The notes under the pieces: generated by a model | Told to the model about the DNA's origin: nothing | Seen by the model: only the letters and a program-made list of their open reading frames with translations | Databases searched by the model: none | Position numbers and translations under genes: made by a program | Assembly (NCBI RefSeq): GCF_001306035.1 | Contig: NZ_LGCM01000019.1 | Location: forward strand, 62,001-126,000 | Direction: 5' to 3' | Length of the DNA stretch: 64,000 nucleotides | From: Levilinea saccharolytica | Lineage (GTDB): Bacteria > Chloroflexota > Anaerolineae > Anaerolineales > Anaerolineaceae | Shown: one piece after another, positions 23,801 through 31,800 of the stretch | How positions within the stretch are numbered: the stretch's first letter is position 1 | How the letters are laid out: each line of letters begins with the position of its first letter

Positions 23801-24481
23801 TTATACTCCCGGCTTGCCTCCGGAGGCTTCGGCGGCCAACCGTTCCAGCACGGCGGATAGGCGCTCGGCGATGGGGGCGGCTTCCATCTGGGCAATGATC
23901 TCGCGCTGGTGCGCGGCGGGCAGGCGGTTGAAATGCCCGCTGAGGCGGGGGGCTTGGGCCAGGGCCGCCGCCAGGTCGGGGGGGATGCGCACGCCTTCGG
24001 GCGGGGTATAGGTGCGCACCCCGCGGGCGTCCACCGCACGCAGCAGTTCGGTGATGGTGCGGCCGGTGGGAGGGTGCAGGGCGTGGGGGGCCAGCGCGGC
24101 CAGCGGAACCAGCACAAAGGCGCGCTCCGCCATGCGCGGGTGCGGCAGGCTCAGGCCGGGCAGTTCGGTACACAGCTCCCCATACAGCAGGATGTCCAGA
24201 TCAATCAGGCGCGGGCCGTAGCGCACCCCCGGCTGGCGGCCCAGGGTACGCTCAATCTCTTTCAGCCCTGCCAACAGTTCCAAGGGCGGCAGATCGGTTT
24301 CGGCTTCGGCCACCTGATTGAGAAAATCCGGCTGATCCAGCACACCCCACGGATCCGTCTCTACCACCGGCGAAACACGCTGCACGGCGGCATAGGGGGA
24401 AAGGGCCTGCAGCGCGCGGGATAAATTGGCCAGGCGGTCGCCCAGGTTGCTGCCCAGGGCCAGATACACGCGTTCGCTCAC
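23801..24481 (-). CDS. folK: HPPK (FolK) with C-terminal OmdA-like extension
   Basis: Protein of 226 residues. The HPPK domain spans about 1-158 with LALGSNLGDR, ETDPWGVLDQPDFLNQV, ERTLGRQPGVRYGPRLIDLDILLYG and LPHPRMAERAFVLVPL. It pyrophosphorylates hydroxymethyl-dihydropterin for FolP. Normal HPPK ends near residue 160. Here an extra about 55 residues (166-218) read IPPDLAAALAQAPRLSGHF, then LPAAHQREIIAQMEAA, then ERLSAVLERLAAE, which matches the pattern of YdeI/OmpD-associated (OmdA) domains. This fusion looks unusual. It starts 18 bases after the homoserine dehydrogenase stop. Confidence 0.93.
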   Translation of the reverse strand: MSERVYLALGSNLGDRLANLSRALQALSPYAAVQRVSPVVETDPWGVLDQPDFLNQVAEAETDLPPLELLAGLKEIERTLGRQPGVRYGPRLIDLDILLYGELCTELPGLSLPHPRMAERAFVLVPLAALAPHALHPPTGRTITELLRAVDARGVRTYTPPEGVRIPPDLAAALAQAPRLSGHFNRLPAAHQREIIAQMEAAPIAERLSAVLERLAAEASGGKPGV

Positions 24482-24499
24482 CTTGCACCTCCGCGCGCG

Positions 24500-25537
24500 T
24501 TAGCCGTTGGTTTTACCCAGGGCGTTCAGCAGGTCGGCCAACAGGCCGTAGGCGGTGGTATCGGGGCCGGGGTTGCTTTCCAAAATGCCCAGGCCGCTGA
24601 GGGTGTCCATTTCAAACTGCACAAAAGAGCTGGTGCCGCCCACGCTGTAGAGGGGCGAGGTGGAAGGCACGCGCTGGGGGGCCACCTGGGCGTGGATTTG
24701 CCCGTTCTCGCGGCGGGCGGTGCATACCAGCTTCCAGCGTTCCCCGGCATCCAGAGCGGCGCGGATGTCTTCGGCGCTCAGCCCGCGGATGCCCTCCCGC
24801 ACCACCTGCTGGGGGGTGAAGGGTTCGCCCATCAGCACGGTGATCAGGGCGGCCACCTTGATGGCGGCGTCCCAGCCGTCCACGTCGGCGGAGGGGTCGG
24901 TTTCGGCGATGCCGATGGATTGGGCGTAGCGGATGACATCATCCAGTTCGCGGCCCTGTTCCATCATCTCCAGCATCAAATTGGTGCAGGAATTGAGGAT
25001 GCCCATGAAGCCCATCAGTTCCGAAGCGGGTAGGGGCTGGCGGAAAAGCGAAAAGATGGGCGCGCCGTCCATGACGGTGGATTCAAACATGAACTTGCGC
25101 CCGCTGCGCGCGGCGGTTTCGGTGAGCAGGGCGTGGCCGTGAACCACGGGGCCTTTGTTGGCGGTGACGGCGTGCATGCCGCATTCCAGGGCGGTGCGCA
25201 GGTGGTCTATGGCGGGTTGGCCGGTGTGGTGGTTGACGGGCGAATTTTCAAATAGGACGTCCGCCGGGCAGGCGCGGATGAAATCCAGCATGGAGGCCGG
25301 GCGCGGCCCGCGGCAGAGGGCGTCGATGGATTGGCCGCTTTCGGCCAGGCGCAGCGCTTCCTGCACATCCAGCCCCTGGGGATCAACGGCCATGCCGTGG
25401 CGTCCGGTGGCGATGCCGGTCACCACCCACTCCAGGCCGTATTGGCTGGCCAGCAGCGCGCGTTTGCGTTCCAGAAGGCGGACGAGAGCCCGCCCAACAT
25501 TTCCAAAGCCGACCAGGGCAAGACGAACGGTTTGCAT
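24500..25537 (-). CDS. hom: Homoserine dehydrogenase (no ACT domain)
   Basis: Protein of 345 residues. N-terminal NAD(P) fold with VRLALVGFGNVGRALVRLL, a substrate domain with VTANKGPVVHGHALL, FMFESTVMDGAPIFSLFR, the Cys/Asn helix GILNSCTNLMLEMMEQG and ETDPSADVDGWDAAIKVAAL with the catalytic-site residues. It reduces aspartate semialdehyde to homoserine for Met and Thr synthesis. It lacks the C-terminal ACT regulatory domain of longer enzymes. Two ATG codons (25543, 25537) are possible; the second has better spacing to AAGGAG. Confidence 0.94.
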   Translation of the reverse strand: MQTVRLALVGFGNVGRALVRLLERKRALLASQYGLEWVVTGIATGRHGMAVDPQGLDVQEALRLAESGQSIDALCRGPRPASMLDFIRACPADVLFENSPVNHHTGQPAIDHLRTALECGMHAVTANKGPVVHGHALLTETAARSGRKFMFESTVMDGAPIFSLFRQPLPASELMGFMGILNSCTNLMLEMMEQGRELDDVIRYAQSIGIAETDPSADVDGWDAAIKVAALITVLMGEPFTPQQVVREGIRGLSAEDIRAALDAGERWKLVCTARRENGQIHAQVAPQRVPSTSPLYSVGGTSSFVQFEMDTLSGLGILESNPGPDTTAYGLLADLLNALGKTNG

Positions 25538-25572
25538 GTGCATTTCTCCTTCGAGTTGAAAATGGGCCGCGC

Positions 25573-26307
25573 TCAGATAGGCGGCCAGGGGTAAGGACGG
25601 CGGTGGCTTGCGGGTTGTGGAAAACGGGGGTTGGCCAGCAGCCGCTTTCCGCGGCGCAGCAGGGCGCGCACCTCGGCGGGCAGCAGCATGGCGCGCAGCG
25701 AGGCGAACAGCGGCCCCTCCTGCGCCAGCTCATCCATCACGCGGGCCACGTCGGCCAGGAGCGGGTCGGGGATGGGCTCCCCGGCGAAATCCCAAATGAC
25801 CGTGCGGAGCTTGTCTTCCACGTGAAAACAAATCCCGTGGTCAATTACCCACAGGCGCCCATCCGTCCCCAGCAGCAGATGGCCGCCTTTGCGGTCGGCG
25901 TTGTTGGCCAACAGGTCAAAGACTGCCAGAGGCCGCAGACTCTGTTTTTGTTCGGGGGTCAGGGTGAAAAAATGCACCTGGGGGTCGTGATCCACAAACA
26001 ATTGCAGCGAGCCTGGGCCAAAAGGGGCGTTTTTGTGACGGTAAACGGTGGGGGGAATCAGATCCCAGCCCAGGGCCCGGCTGAGGCGGTAGGCGGCCAC
26101 TTCGCGCCGCGCCAATGAGCGCGGCGGAAAATCCCACAGGGGGCTTTCGCCTTGGGTAGGTTTGTAGACCACCTGCAGGCTGCTCTCTTCGTGAACGAGC
26201 GTGCCCAAAAAGGTGCGGTTGGAGCTGTTTAAGAACTGACCTTGCAAAGAGATGTCTCCCCGGTGCAAGGCCAGCAAAATCGGTTCTTGGGTGAGCGGCA
26301 CAGTCAT
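25573..26307 (-). CDS. SCO1664-like PI3/4-kinase-fold protein
   Basis: Protein of 244 residues similar to the SCO1664 family, which has a phosphatidylinositol 3/4-kinase-like fold. Visible elements are a Lys in LQVVYKPTQGESPLWDFPP, ARREVAAYRLSRALGWDLIPPTVYR, the catalytic-loop-like VFDLLANNADRKGGHLLL (with the D..NN.DR pattern) and the metal motif LWVIDHGICFHV. Substrate unknown. It is paired with a DUF3090 gene just upstream (gap 30 bases), the same pairing known from Actinobacteria. ATG at 26307; a GTG at 26310 is an alternative. Confidence 0.86.
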   Translation of the reverse strand: MTVPLTQEPILLALHRGDISLQGQFLNSSNRTFLGTLVHEESSLQVVYKPTQGESPLWDFPPRSLARREVAAYRLSRALGWDLIPPTVYRHKNAPFGPGSLQLFVDHDPQVHFFTLTPEQKQSLRPLAVFDLLANNADRKGGHLLLGTDGRLWVIDHGICFHVEDKLRTVIWDFAGEPIPDPLLADVARVMDELAQEGPLFASLRAMLLPAEVRALLRRGKRLLANPRFPQPASHRRPYPWPPI

Positions 26308-26337
26308 CACCAGCTGAACGCCCTCCTGGGGGCAGAC

Positions 26338-26865
26338 TCAGTGCTTGTGTCCATTACGCTTGGGGCAAAAATGCCCCTCAGGCTCCATCGGCTGACCGCA
26401 GTACGGGCAGATGGGCCGCCCGCGGTTGACGACCTCCAGGCCCCAATGGACGGCCGCCAGGAGCTGTTCGCGCGTGCACCACAGGCGGGCCACATTGCTT
26501 TGCTCTGGGTCGCTTTCTTCGGTCATCACTTCGCGCAGCACCAACCCCACCCGGTCGCGGTCGCTGTCGTAGGCCAGACCCAGCTCACCGACGCGGAACC
26601 AGGGGTCCACCGGCGGCAGGATGTGCATCTGGTCTTCATTGAATTGACCGGATTCTAAGGGAAGCTCGGGTAGGCGTTCGTGCAGCTCATTGAGGAACTG
26701 TTCCACCCCCAGCGCCAGGCTTTGCACCTGCACTTTTTCCAGAATGAAGGTCACAGTCTGCTCCGCGCCGCGGGCCTGAAGGTAGAAAACCCGTTGGCCC
26801 GGCTTGCCAATGGCATCAATGGTGAGGAGATCAACGGGATCCAGATCCAATTCTTGAGCGGGCAT
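26338..26865 (-). CDS. DUF3090 family protein with C-terminal zinc finger
   Basis: Protein of 175 residues from ATG at 26865, preceded by AAAGGAGG. It matches DUF3090: DPVDLLTIDAIGKPGQRVFYLQARG, TFILEKVQVQSLALGVEQFLNELH, FRVGELGLAYDSDRDRVGLVL, and the end CPYCGQPMEPEGHFCPKRNGH, a Cys4-like zinc site. Molecular role unknown. It stands directly before the SCO1664-like kinase and is divergent from uvrD. Confidence 0.9.
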   Translation of the reverse strand: MPAQELDLDPVDLLTIDAIGKPGQRVFYLQARGAEQTVTFILEKVQVQSLALGVEQFLNELHERLPELPLESGQFNEDQMHILPPVDPWFRVGELGLAYDSDRDRVGLVLREVMTEESDPEQSNVARLWCTREQLLAAVHWGLEVVNRGRPICPYCGQPMEPEGHFCPKRNGHKH

Positions 26866-27004
26866 GGGCAATCCTCCTTTGGTGCGTTTAGTATACCAGA
26901 ATTCGGCTGGCCTCTGGCAGCCTTTGTGTAAGGCTGGGGCTGGGGCGGTTTTTTTAAACTTAAGCCCGGCAAAAAGCACGGCGGCTCATGGTACAATCCA
27001 GGCC

Positions 27005-29227
27005 ATGCAAAGCAGCCCCTTCTCTCACCTCAACGACCAACAGCGCCAGGCGGTCACCGCTGGTTTGGGACAAACACTCGTGCTGGCCGGGCCTGGCTCG
27101 GGCAAAACGCGCGTGCTGACCGAGCGAATCGCCTATCTGGTGCGCGATCTGGCGGTGCGGCCCTATCACATTTTGGCGGTCACCTTCACCAACAAGGCCG
27201 CGCGCGAGATGCAGTCGCGCGTGGAGCAGACCCTGGGCGACCCCTGCCGCGACCTGTGGCTGGGCACCTTTCACTCGGTGTGTGCGCGTATGCTGCGGCG
27301 CGAGGCGGCGGTGCTGCCTTTTGACTCCAATTTTGTGATCATGGACGCTGACGATCAGGATACGCTGGTCAAGCGGGTTTTGAAAGAATTAAATGTGAAC
27401 GACAAGCTCTACCGCGCTTCGGGCGTTCACGCGGCCATCTCCAACGCCAAAAACAACCTGATGCAGCCCAAAGATTACCCGCGGCGCAATTACCGCGATG
27501 AGGTCATCGCGCGGGTGTACGAGCGTTACCAGCAGATGCTGCTGCAAAGCAACGCGCTGGATTTTGACGATTTGCTTTTGTGGACGGTGCGGCTTTTGCA
27601 GGAAAACCCCGACGTGGTGGAACGCTACGGGCGGCGCTTTGAGCATGTGTTGGTGGATGAGTTTCAGGATACCAACACGGCCCAGTACCTGCTGCTGAAG
27701 CTGGTGTCGTCTTACCACCAGAATCTGTTTGTGGTCGGCGACGAAGACCAATCCATTTACCGCTGGCGCGGGGCGGATTACCGCAACGTGCTGCGCTTTG
27801 AGCAGGATTTCCCTGAAGCCAAGAAGATTTTGCTGGAACAAAACTACCGCTCCACCCAGACCGTGCTGGACGCGGCCCGGGCGGTGATTGACCGCAACCC
27901 CCACCGCACTCCCAAGCACCTTTTTACCGACCGCGGGTCAGGGGAGCGGCTGGTGCTGTTTGAGGCTGCGGACGACCACTCGGAAGCCACTTATGTGGTG
28001 GACCTCATCGGTCAGAACATGGCCGGAGACCGCAAGGCGGGCAGCCGTTTCGCGGTGATGTACCGCACCAACGCCCAATCCCGTCTGCTGGAAGAGGCCT
28101 TCCTGCGCAGCGGTCTGCCTTACCGCCTGGTGGGGGCGCAGCGCTTCTACGGGCGGCGCGAGGTGAAGGACCTCATCTGTTTTCTGCGCCTGGTGGCCAA
28201 CCCGGCGGACGAAGTCAGCCTGAACCGCACGATTAACCTGCCGCCGCGCGGCATTGGGGATAAAACCATCCAGAGCCTGCAGGCCGCGGCCCAACGCGCC
28301 CAGACCACCCCCGGCGCGGCCCTTTTGGAGCTGGCGGCCAAGGGGGAACGCTCGGCTGCCTTCACGGCCCTGGGCGGGCGCGGCGCAGCCATGCTGCTGG
28401 ATTTTGCCCGCCTGCTGGCGGGGTGGATGGAGGCGGCCCGCCAGGAACCGCTGCCGGCCCTGTTTGACCGCATTGTCACCGAGACGCGCTACGAAGCCTA
28501 TCTGCGCGACGGCACCGAAGAAGGCGAAGACCGCTGGAACAACGTGCAGGAACTTCGCAAGCTGGCCTATGAATATCAAGACCGTGGCCTGGGGCCGTTT
28601 TTGGAAAACCTGGCCCTCGTGTCGGATCAGGATACTTTGCCGGAGGACGTGACCGCACCCACCCTGCTGACCCTGCACGCCGCCAAGGGGCTGGAATTTG
28701 ACAATGTGTTTATCATCGGGCTGGATGAAGGCCTGCTGCCGCACAGCCGTTCGCTGGACGACCCGGAAGAGATGGCCGAGGAACGCCGTCTGTTTTACGT
28801 GGGCATGACCCGCGCCCGCAACCGGCTGTATCTGGTGCGTTCGCGCCAACGTTCCAGCTACGGCAGCACCGAGTTCTCCGAACCTTCGCGCTTCTTGCAG
28901 GATATCCCATCAGCTTTGCTGGAAGAACGCGGCGCCCAGCGCCGCGCGCGCAGCACGCGCCCCTCGGAGGTGCAGGCCAGTTGGGCGCGCTGGGAAACGC
29001 CCGTGCCCGCCCCGCGCAGCCCGCAGATCATCCCCCCGCCGCCGCCCGCCCCCAAGGTGGTGCAGCAGCAGTACCGCCCGGGCATGCGCGTGCGCCATCC
29101 CATTTGGGGCGAGGGCCTGGTGGTGGAAAGCCGTGTGCTGGACGGCGAGGAAAATGTGGATGTGGCTTTTGAGAGCGTGGGCTTTAAGCGCTTGCTGGCT
29201 TCGTTGGCCCGCCTGGAGACGGTTTAG
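27005..29227 (+). CDS. pcrA: UvrD/PcrA-type DNA helicase
   Basis: Superfamily 1A 3'-5' helicase of 740 residues. Motifs in order: Q-motif LNDQQRQAV, Walker A LAGPGSGKTRVL, ILAVTFTNKAAREM (Ia), LVDEFQDTN (II), VVGDEDQSIYRWRGAD (III), NYRSTQTVLDAA (IV), TLLTLHAAKGLEFDNVF (V) and RRLFYVGMTRARNRLYL (VI). The C-terminal Tudor-like end RHPIWGEGLVVES is typical of PcrA. Functions in repair and removal of proteins from DNA. The ATG at 27005 follows a TACAAT box (26992-26997) by only 7 bases, suggesting a leaderless message; upstream in-frame extension is rejected since homology starts at the chosen Met. Confidence 0.96.
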   Translation: MQSSPFSHLNDQQRQAVTAGLGQTLVLAGPGSGKTRVLTERIAYLVRDLAVRPYHILAVTFTNKAAREMQSRVEQTLGDPCRDLWLGTFHSVCARMLRREAAVLPFDSNFVIMDADDQDTLVKRVLKELNVNDKLYRASGVHAAISNAKNNLMQPKDYPRRNYRDEVIARVYERYQQMLLQSNALDFDDLLLWTVRLLQENPDVVERYGRRFEHVLVDEFQDTNTAQYLLLKLVSSYHQNLFVVGDEDQSIYRWRGADYRNVLRFEQDFPEAKKILLEQNYRSTQTVLDAARAVIDRNPHRTPKHLFTDRGSGERLVLFEAADDHSEATYVVDLIGQNMAGDRKAGSRFAVMYRTNAQSRLLEEAFLRSGLPYRLVGAQRFYGRREVKDLICFLRLVANPADEVSLNRTINLPPRGIGDKTIQSLQAAAQRAQTTPGAALLELAAKGERSAAFTALGGRGAAMLLDFARLLAGWMEAARQEPLPALFDRIVTETRYEAYLRDGTEEGEDRWNNVQELRKLAYEYQDRGLGPFLENLALVSDQDTLPEDVTAPTLLTLHAAKGLEFDNVFIIGLDEGLLPHSRSLDDPEEMAEERRLFYVGMTRARNRLYLVRSRQRSSYGSTEFSEPSRFLQDIPSALLEERGAQRRARSTRPSEVQASWARWETPVPAPRSPQIIPPPPPAPKVVQQQYRPGMRVRHPIWGEGLVVESRVLDGEENVDVAFESVGFKRLLASLARLETV

Positions 29228-29238
29228 GGGCGGGGGGG

Positions 29239-30429
29239 TCAAGCGTTTGCTGAGCTTTCGGGTCTGGGCGAAGCGACGCCCCGCAGAAACAGAAGTACCC
29301 AGCCCGCGCTCAGGATGAGAACGACGCCGTTGAAGTAAAAGGGCATGCCCCGACCAACGGTGTCATACAATAGCCCACCCAGTAAGGGGCCGACGGCAAA
29401 TCCTAGATTTTCAACGAAATCGTACAATCCATATCCCACCCCCCGGTGATCCTTGCCGGTCAGATCCGCCACCAGAGCGGTTTCGGCGGGTTCTGATACC
29501 CCCCACAGGACAGCGGACAGTGTGTAGAGCACTGCCAGCCAAATCACCGACGGCAAGGTAGGCATCAGCAGAGAAATCACCCCTGAACCTGCCAGCCCCA
29601 CCGCCATCATGGGCGCTCGCCCAAAACGGTCGCTCAACGCGCCCAGCCGGGCCGAGAGAAAGGCCACCACCAAACCCGCCGGAAAAAACGCCCAGGCGAT
29701 GGTCATCATATCCGCGCTGAATTTATCTTGCAGATAGATGAGGTAAATTGGACTTAACATGGCCTCGGGAATGCCTGTGATGAATACCATGAAGAGCAGC
29801 TTGAGCAAAGCGCCGGACAGGGCGGGTTTCTTTTGGCTGGTGCTTGAAGCTGCCTTCGTGTGGGGGACGGTTTTCCAGGCCAATCCCGCGCCGACCAGCG
29901 TCAGGATGGCATAGCCAATAAATGTAATTTTCCAGCCGACATCTTGCGGAAAAGCGAACATGGGTATGCTGGCGGCGAAAATTCCGATTAAACCACCGCG
30001 AGTGGTGGTCTCGTTGATTTTTCCAAGCGCCTGACCTAGTTCCGCGGGCTGAGTCAGATCAGCGACGATGGTGTTCACCGCCGCCCACAAAAAAGCCGAG
30101 CCCACGCCTTGAATCAGACGCGCCACATACAGCCAATTGAGCGATTCGGAAAATGCGAAAACCCCCATCGAAAGCGCATAAATGACCAGGGCAAGTACAA
30201 AAAATGCCTTGCGTCCATAATGGTCCAGCAGCCAACCGACCACTGGACGCAGGACCAATGTGGTGATCGTGAACACAGTGAAAAGCCCGCCGATCTCCAC
30301 CGCGGAGGCCCCAAAGACTTTGCTGATGATGGGCAAGGAGAAATAGAGATAGGTGAAAGGGAAGGACCACAGAAAGAGCGGACGCTGCAAGCTCTTGAGG
30401 GAATGGGTTGAATCAGGCATGACGTTCAT
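29239..30429 (-). CDS. Major facilitator superfamily transporter
   Basis: Protein of 396 residues from ATG at 30429 (AGGTGA seven bases upstream) with twelve hydrophobic segments. It shows the MFS motif A variant [16 protein letters not shown] between helices 2 and 3 and its repeat [19 protein letters not shown] in the second half, plus [15 protein letters not shown]. Looks like a drug- or sugar-efflux-type permease; substrate unknown. By eye its base composition is less GC-rich than flanking genes, so recent acquisition is possible. A TATAAT box on the minus strand lies at 30506-30511. Ends 11 bases from the uvrD stop (convergent). Confidence 0.9.
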   Translation of the reverse strand: MNVMPDSTHSLKSLQRPLFLWSFPFTYLYFSLPIISKVFGASAVEIGGLFTVFTITTLVLRPVVGWLLDHYGRKAFFVLALVIYALSMGVFAFSESLNWLYVARLIQGVGSAFLWAAVNTIVADLTQPAELGQALGKINETTTRGGLIGIFAASIPMFAFPQDVGWKITFIGYAILTLVGAGLAWKTVPHTKAASSTSQKKPALSGALLKLLFMVFITGIPEAMLSPIYLIYLQDKFSADMMTIAWAFFPAGLVVAFLSARLGALSDRFGRAPMMAVGLAGSGVISLLMPTLPSVIWLAVLYTLSAVLWGVSEPAETALVADLTGKDHRGVGYGLYDFVENLGFAVGPLLGGLLYDTVGRGMPFYFNGVVLILSAGWVLLFLRGVASPRPESSANA

Positions 30430-30672
30430 GGGCAGTTCACCTAGATCACATCGAGACGCACACAGCATACGTCATATTTCCCAGATAATTCATTACCTGC
30501 ATCCCATTATAGTCCTCTCCCTACAAGCACTTGTAATTTTCTGGAATTTTTTGAACGCTTGATGTATACTGATTTCAGTTCATCACCCCCATTCTGGGCG
30601 GGGTTTCTTTACGTATCTACAGCCGCTGCCGCCCGGTTTGATCCGCACCGGTTTCACGAAGAGAGGGCCGCC

Positions 30673-31800
30673 ATGAAAGCATCTGTATCGCAACAACAAC
30701 TGGCACACGGATTGGGCATGGTTTCCCGCGCCGTTTCGCCGCGCAGCACACTGCCGGTTTTGGCCAACGTGCTGGTGGCCACCGACGAAGGACGCCTGCG
30801 TCTGTCTGCCACCAACCTGGAATTGGGTATTTCCTGCTGGATTGGCGCGCAGATTCACGAAGACGGGGCCGTCACCGTGCCCGCGCGCACCTTTGCAGAT
30901 CTCATCAACGCCCTGCCCAACGACACGGTGCACCTGGACCTCAATACCAAAACTCAAACCCTGACGGTGCGCTGCGGCCAATCCATCACCGACATCAAAG
31001 GCATTGACGCCAACGAGTACCCGCCCATCCCCGTGCCGGATCTGCGCGAGGGCATCGAGCTGGGCGTGGGGGATGTCAAAGAAATGATCCAGCAGGTGGC
31101 CTTTGCCGCCTCAGCGGACGAGGCCCGGCCGGTGCTGCAAGGTGTTTCGCTGACGGTCAACGGCAGTGAATTGATAATGGCGGCCACCGACGGCTTCCGC
31201 ATCTCGGTGCGCAAAACCCAGCTTTCCTCCGCTGTTCACCAGCCCATCGCGGCCATCATTCCGGCCCGCGCCCTGAACGAACTGGCGCGCGTGGCGGGTG
31301 ACGGCGAGCAGACGGTGGTGATGGTGCTGCCGCCCGGGCGCGGACAGGTGCTCTTCCACATGAAGGACGTGGAACTGGTCTCGCAGCTCATTGACGGCAA
31401 TTTCCCCGATTACCGCGCCATCATCCCGCGCAGCTTCAAGACCACCACGGTCATCTCCACCCCGGCCCTGCTGAAGGCCTGCAAACAGGCCGAGATCATC
31501 GCCCGCGAGGGCAACTACGTGATCCGGCTCAACATTCAGCCCGGCGCCGACGCCCCCGGCAAAATTGAGATTTCGGCCCAGTCCGAAGAGACCGGCTCCA
31601 GCGAGATCTCGGTGGAAGCCGCGGTGGACGGCCCCAATCTGCTGATCGCTTTCAACGTGCGCTATCTACGCGAGGTTCTGGACGTGGTTAAAAGCCCCAG
31701 CGTGGCGCTGGAGACCAACGCCAATAACACCCCGGCCATGATCCGGCCGGTGGGCGACCAGAACTTCCAGCACGTGATTATGCCCATGCACCTCGGATGA
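30673..31800 (+). CDS. dnaN: DNA polymerase III beta subunit (sliding clamp)
   Basis: Protein of 375 residues from ATG at 30673 with GAGAGG upstream. Three clamp domains are recognisable: MKASVSQQQLAHGLGMVSRAVSPRSTLPVLANVLV at the N-terminus, FAASADEARPVLQGVSLTVNGSELIMAATDGFRISVRK in the middle, and the C-terminal FNVRYLREVLDVV with NNTPAMIRPVGDQNFQHVIMPMHL, the typical clamp ending. It tethers the replicative polymerase to DNA. An in-frame stretch back to 30559 is not part of the gene; a TATACT box at 30565-30570 lies within it. The TGA overlaps the next ATG (ATGA). No dnaA or gyrB is adjacent. Confidence 0.97.
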   Translation: MKASVSQQQLAHGLGMVSRAVSPRSTLPVLANVLVATDEGRLRLSATNLELGISCWIGAQIHEDGAVTVPARTFADLINALPNDTVHLDLNTKTQTLTVRCGQSITDIKGIDANEYPPIPVPDLREGIELGVGDVKEMIQQVAFAASADEARPVLQGVSLTVNGSELIMAATDGFRISVRKTQLSSAVHQPIAAIIPARALNELARVAGDGEQTVVMVLPPGRGQVLFHMKDVELVSQLIDGNFPDYRAIIPRSFKTTTVISTPALLKACKQAEIIAREGNYVIRLNIQPGADAPGKIEISAQSEETGSSEISVEAAVDGPNLLIAFNVRYLREVLDVVKSPSVALETNANNTPAMIRPVGDQNFQHVIMPMHLG

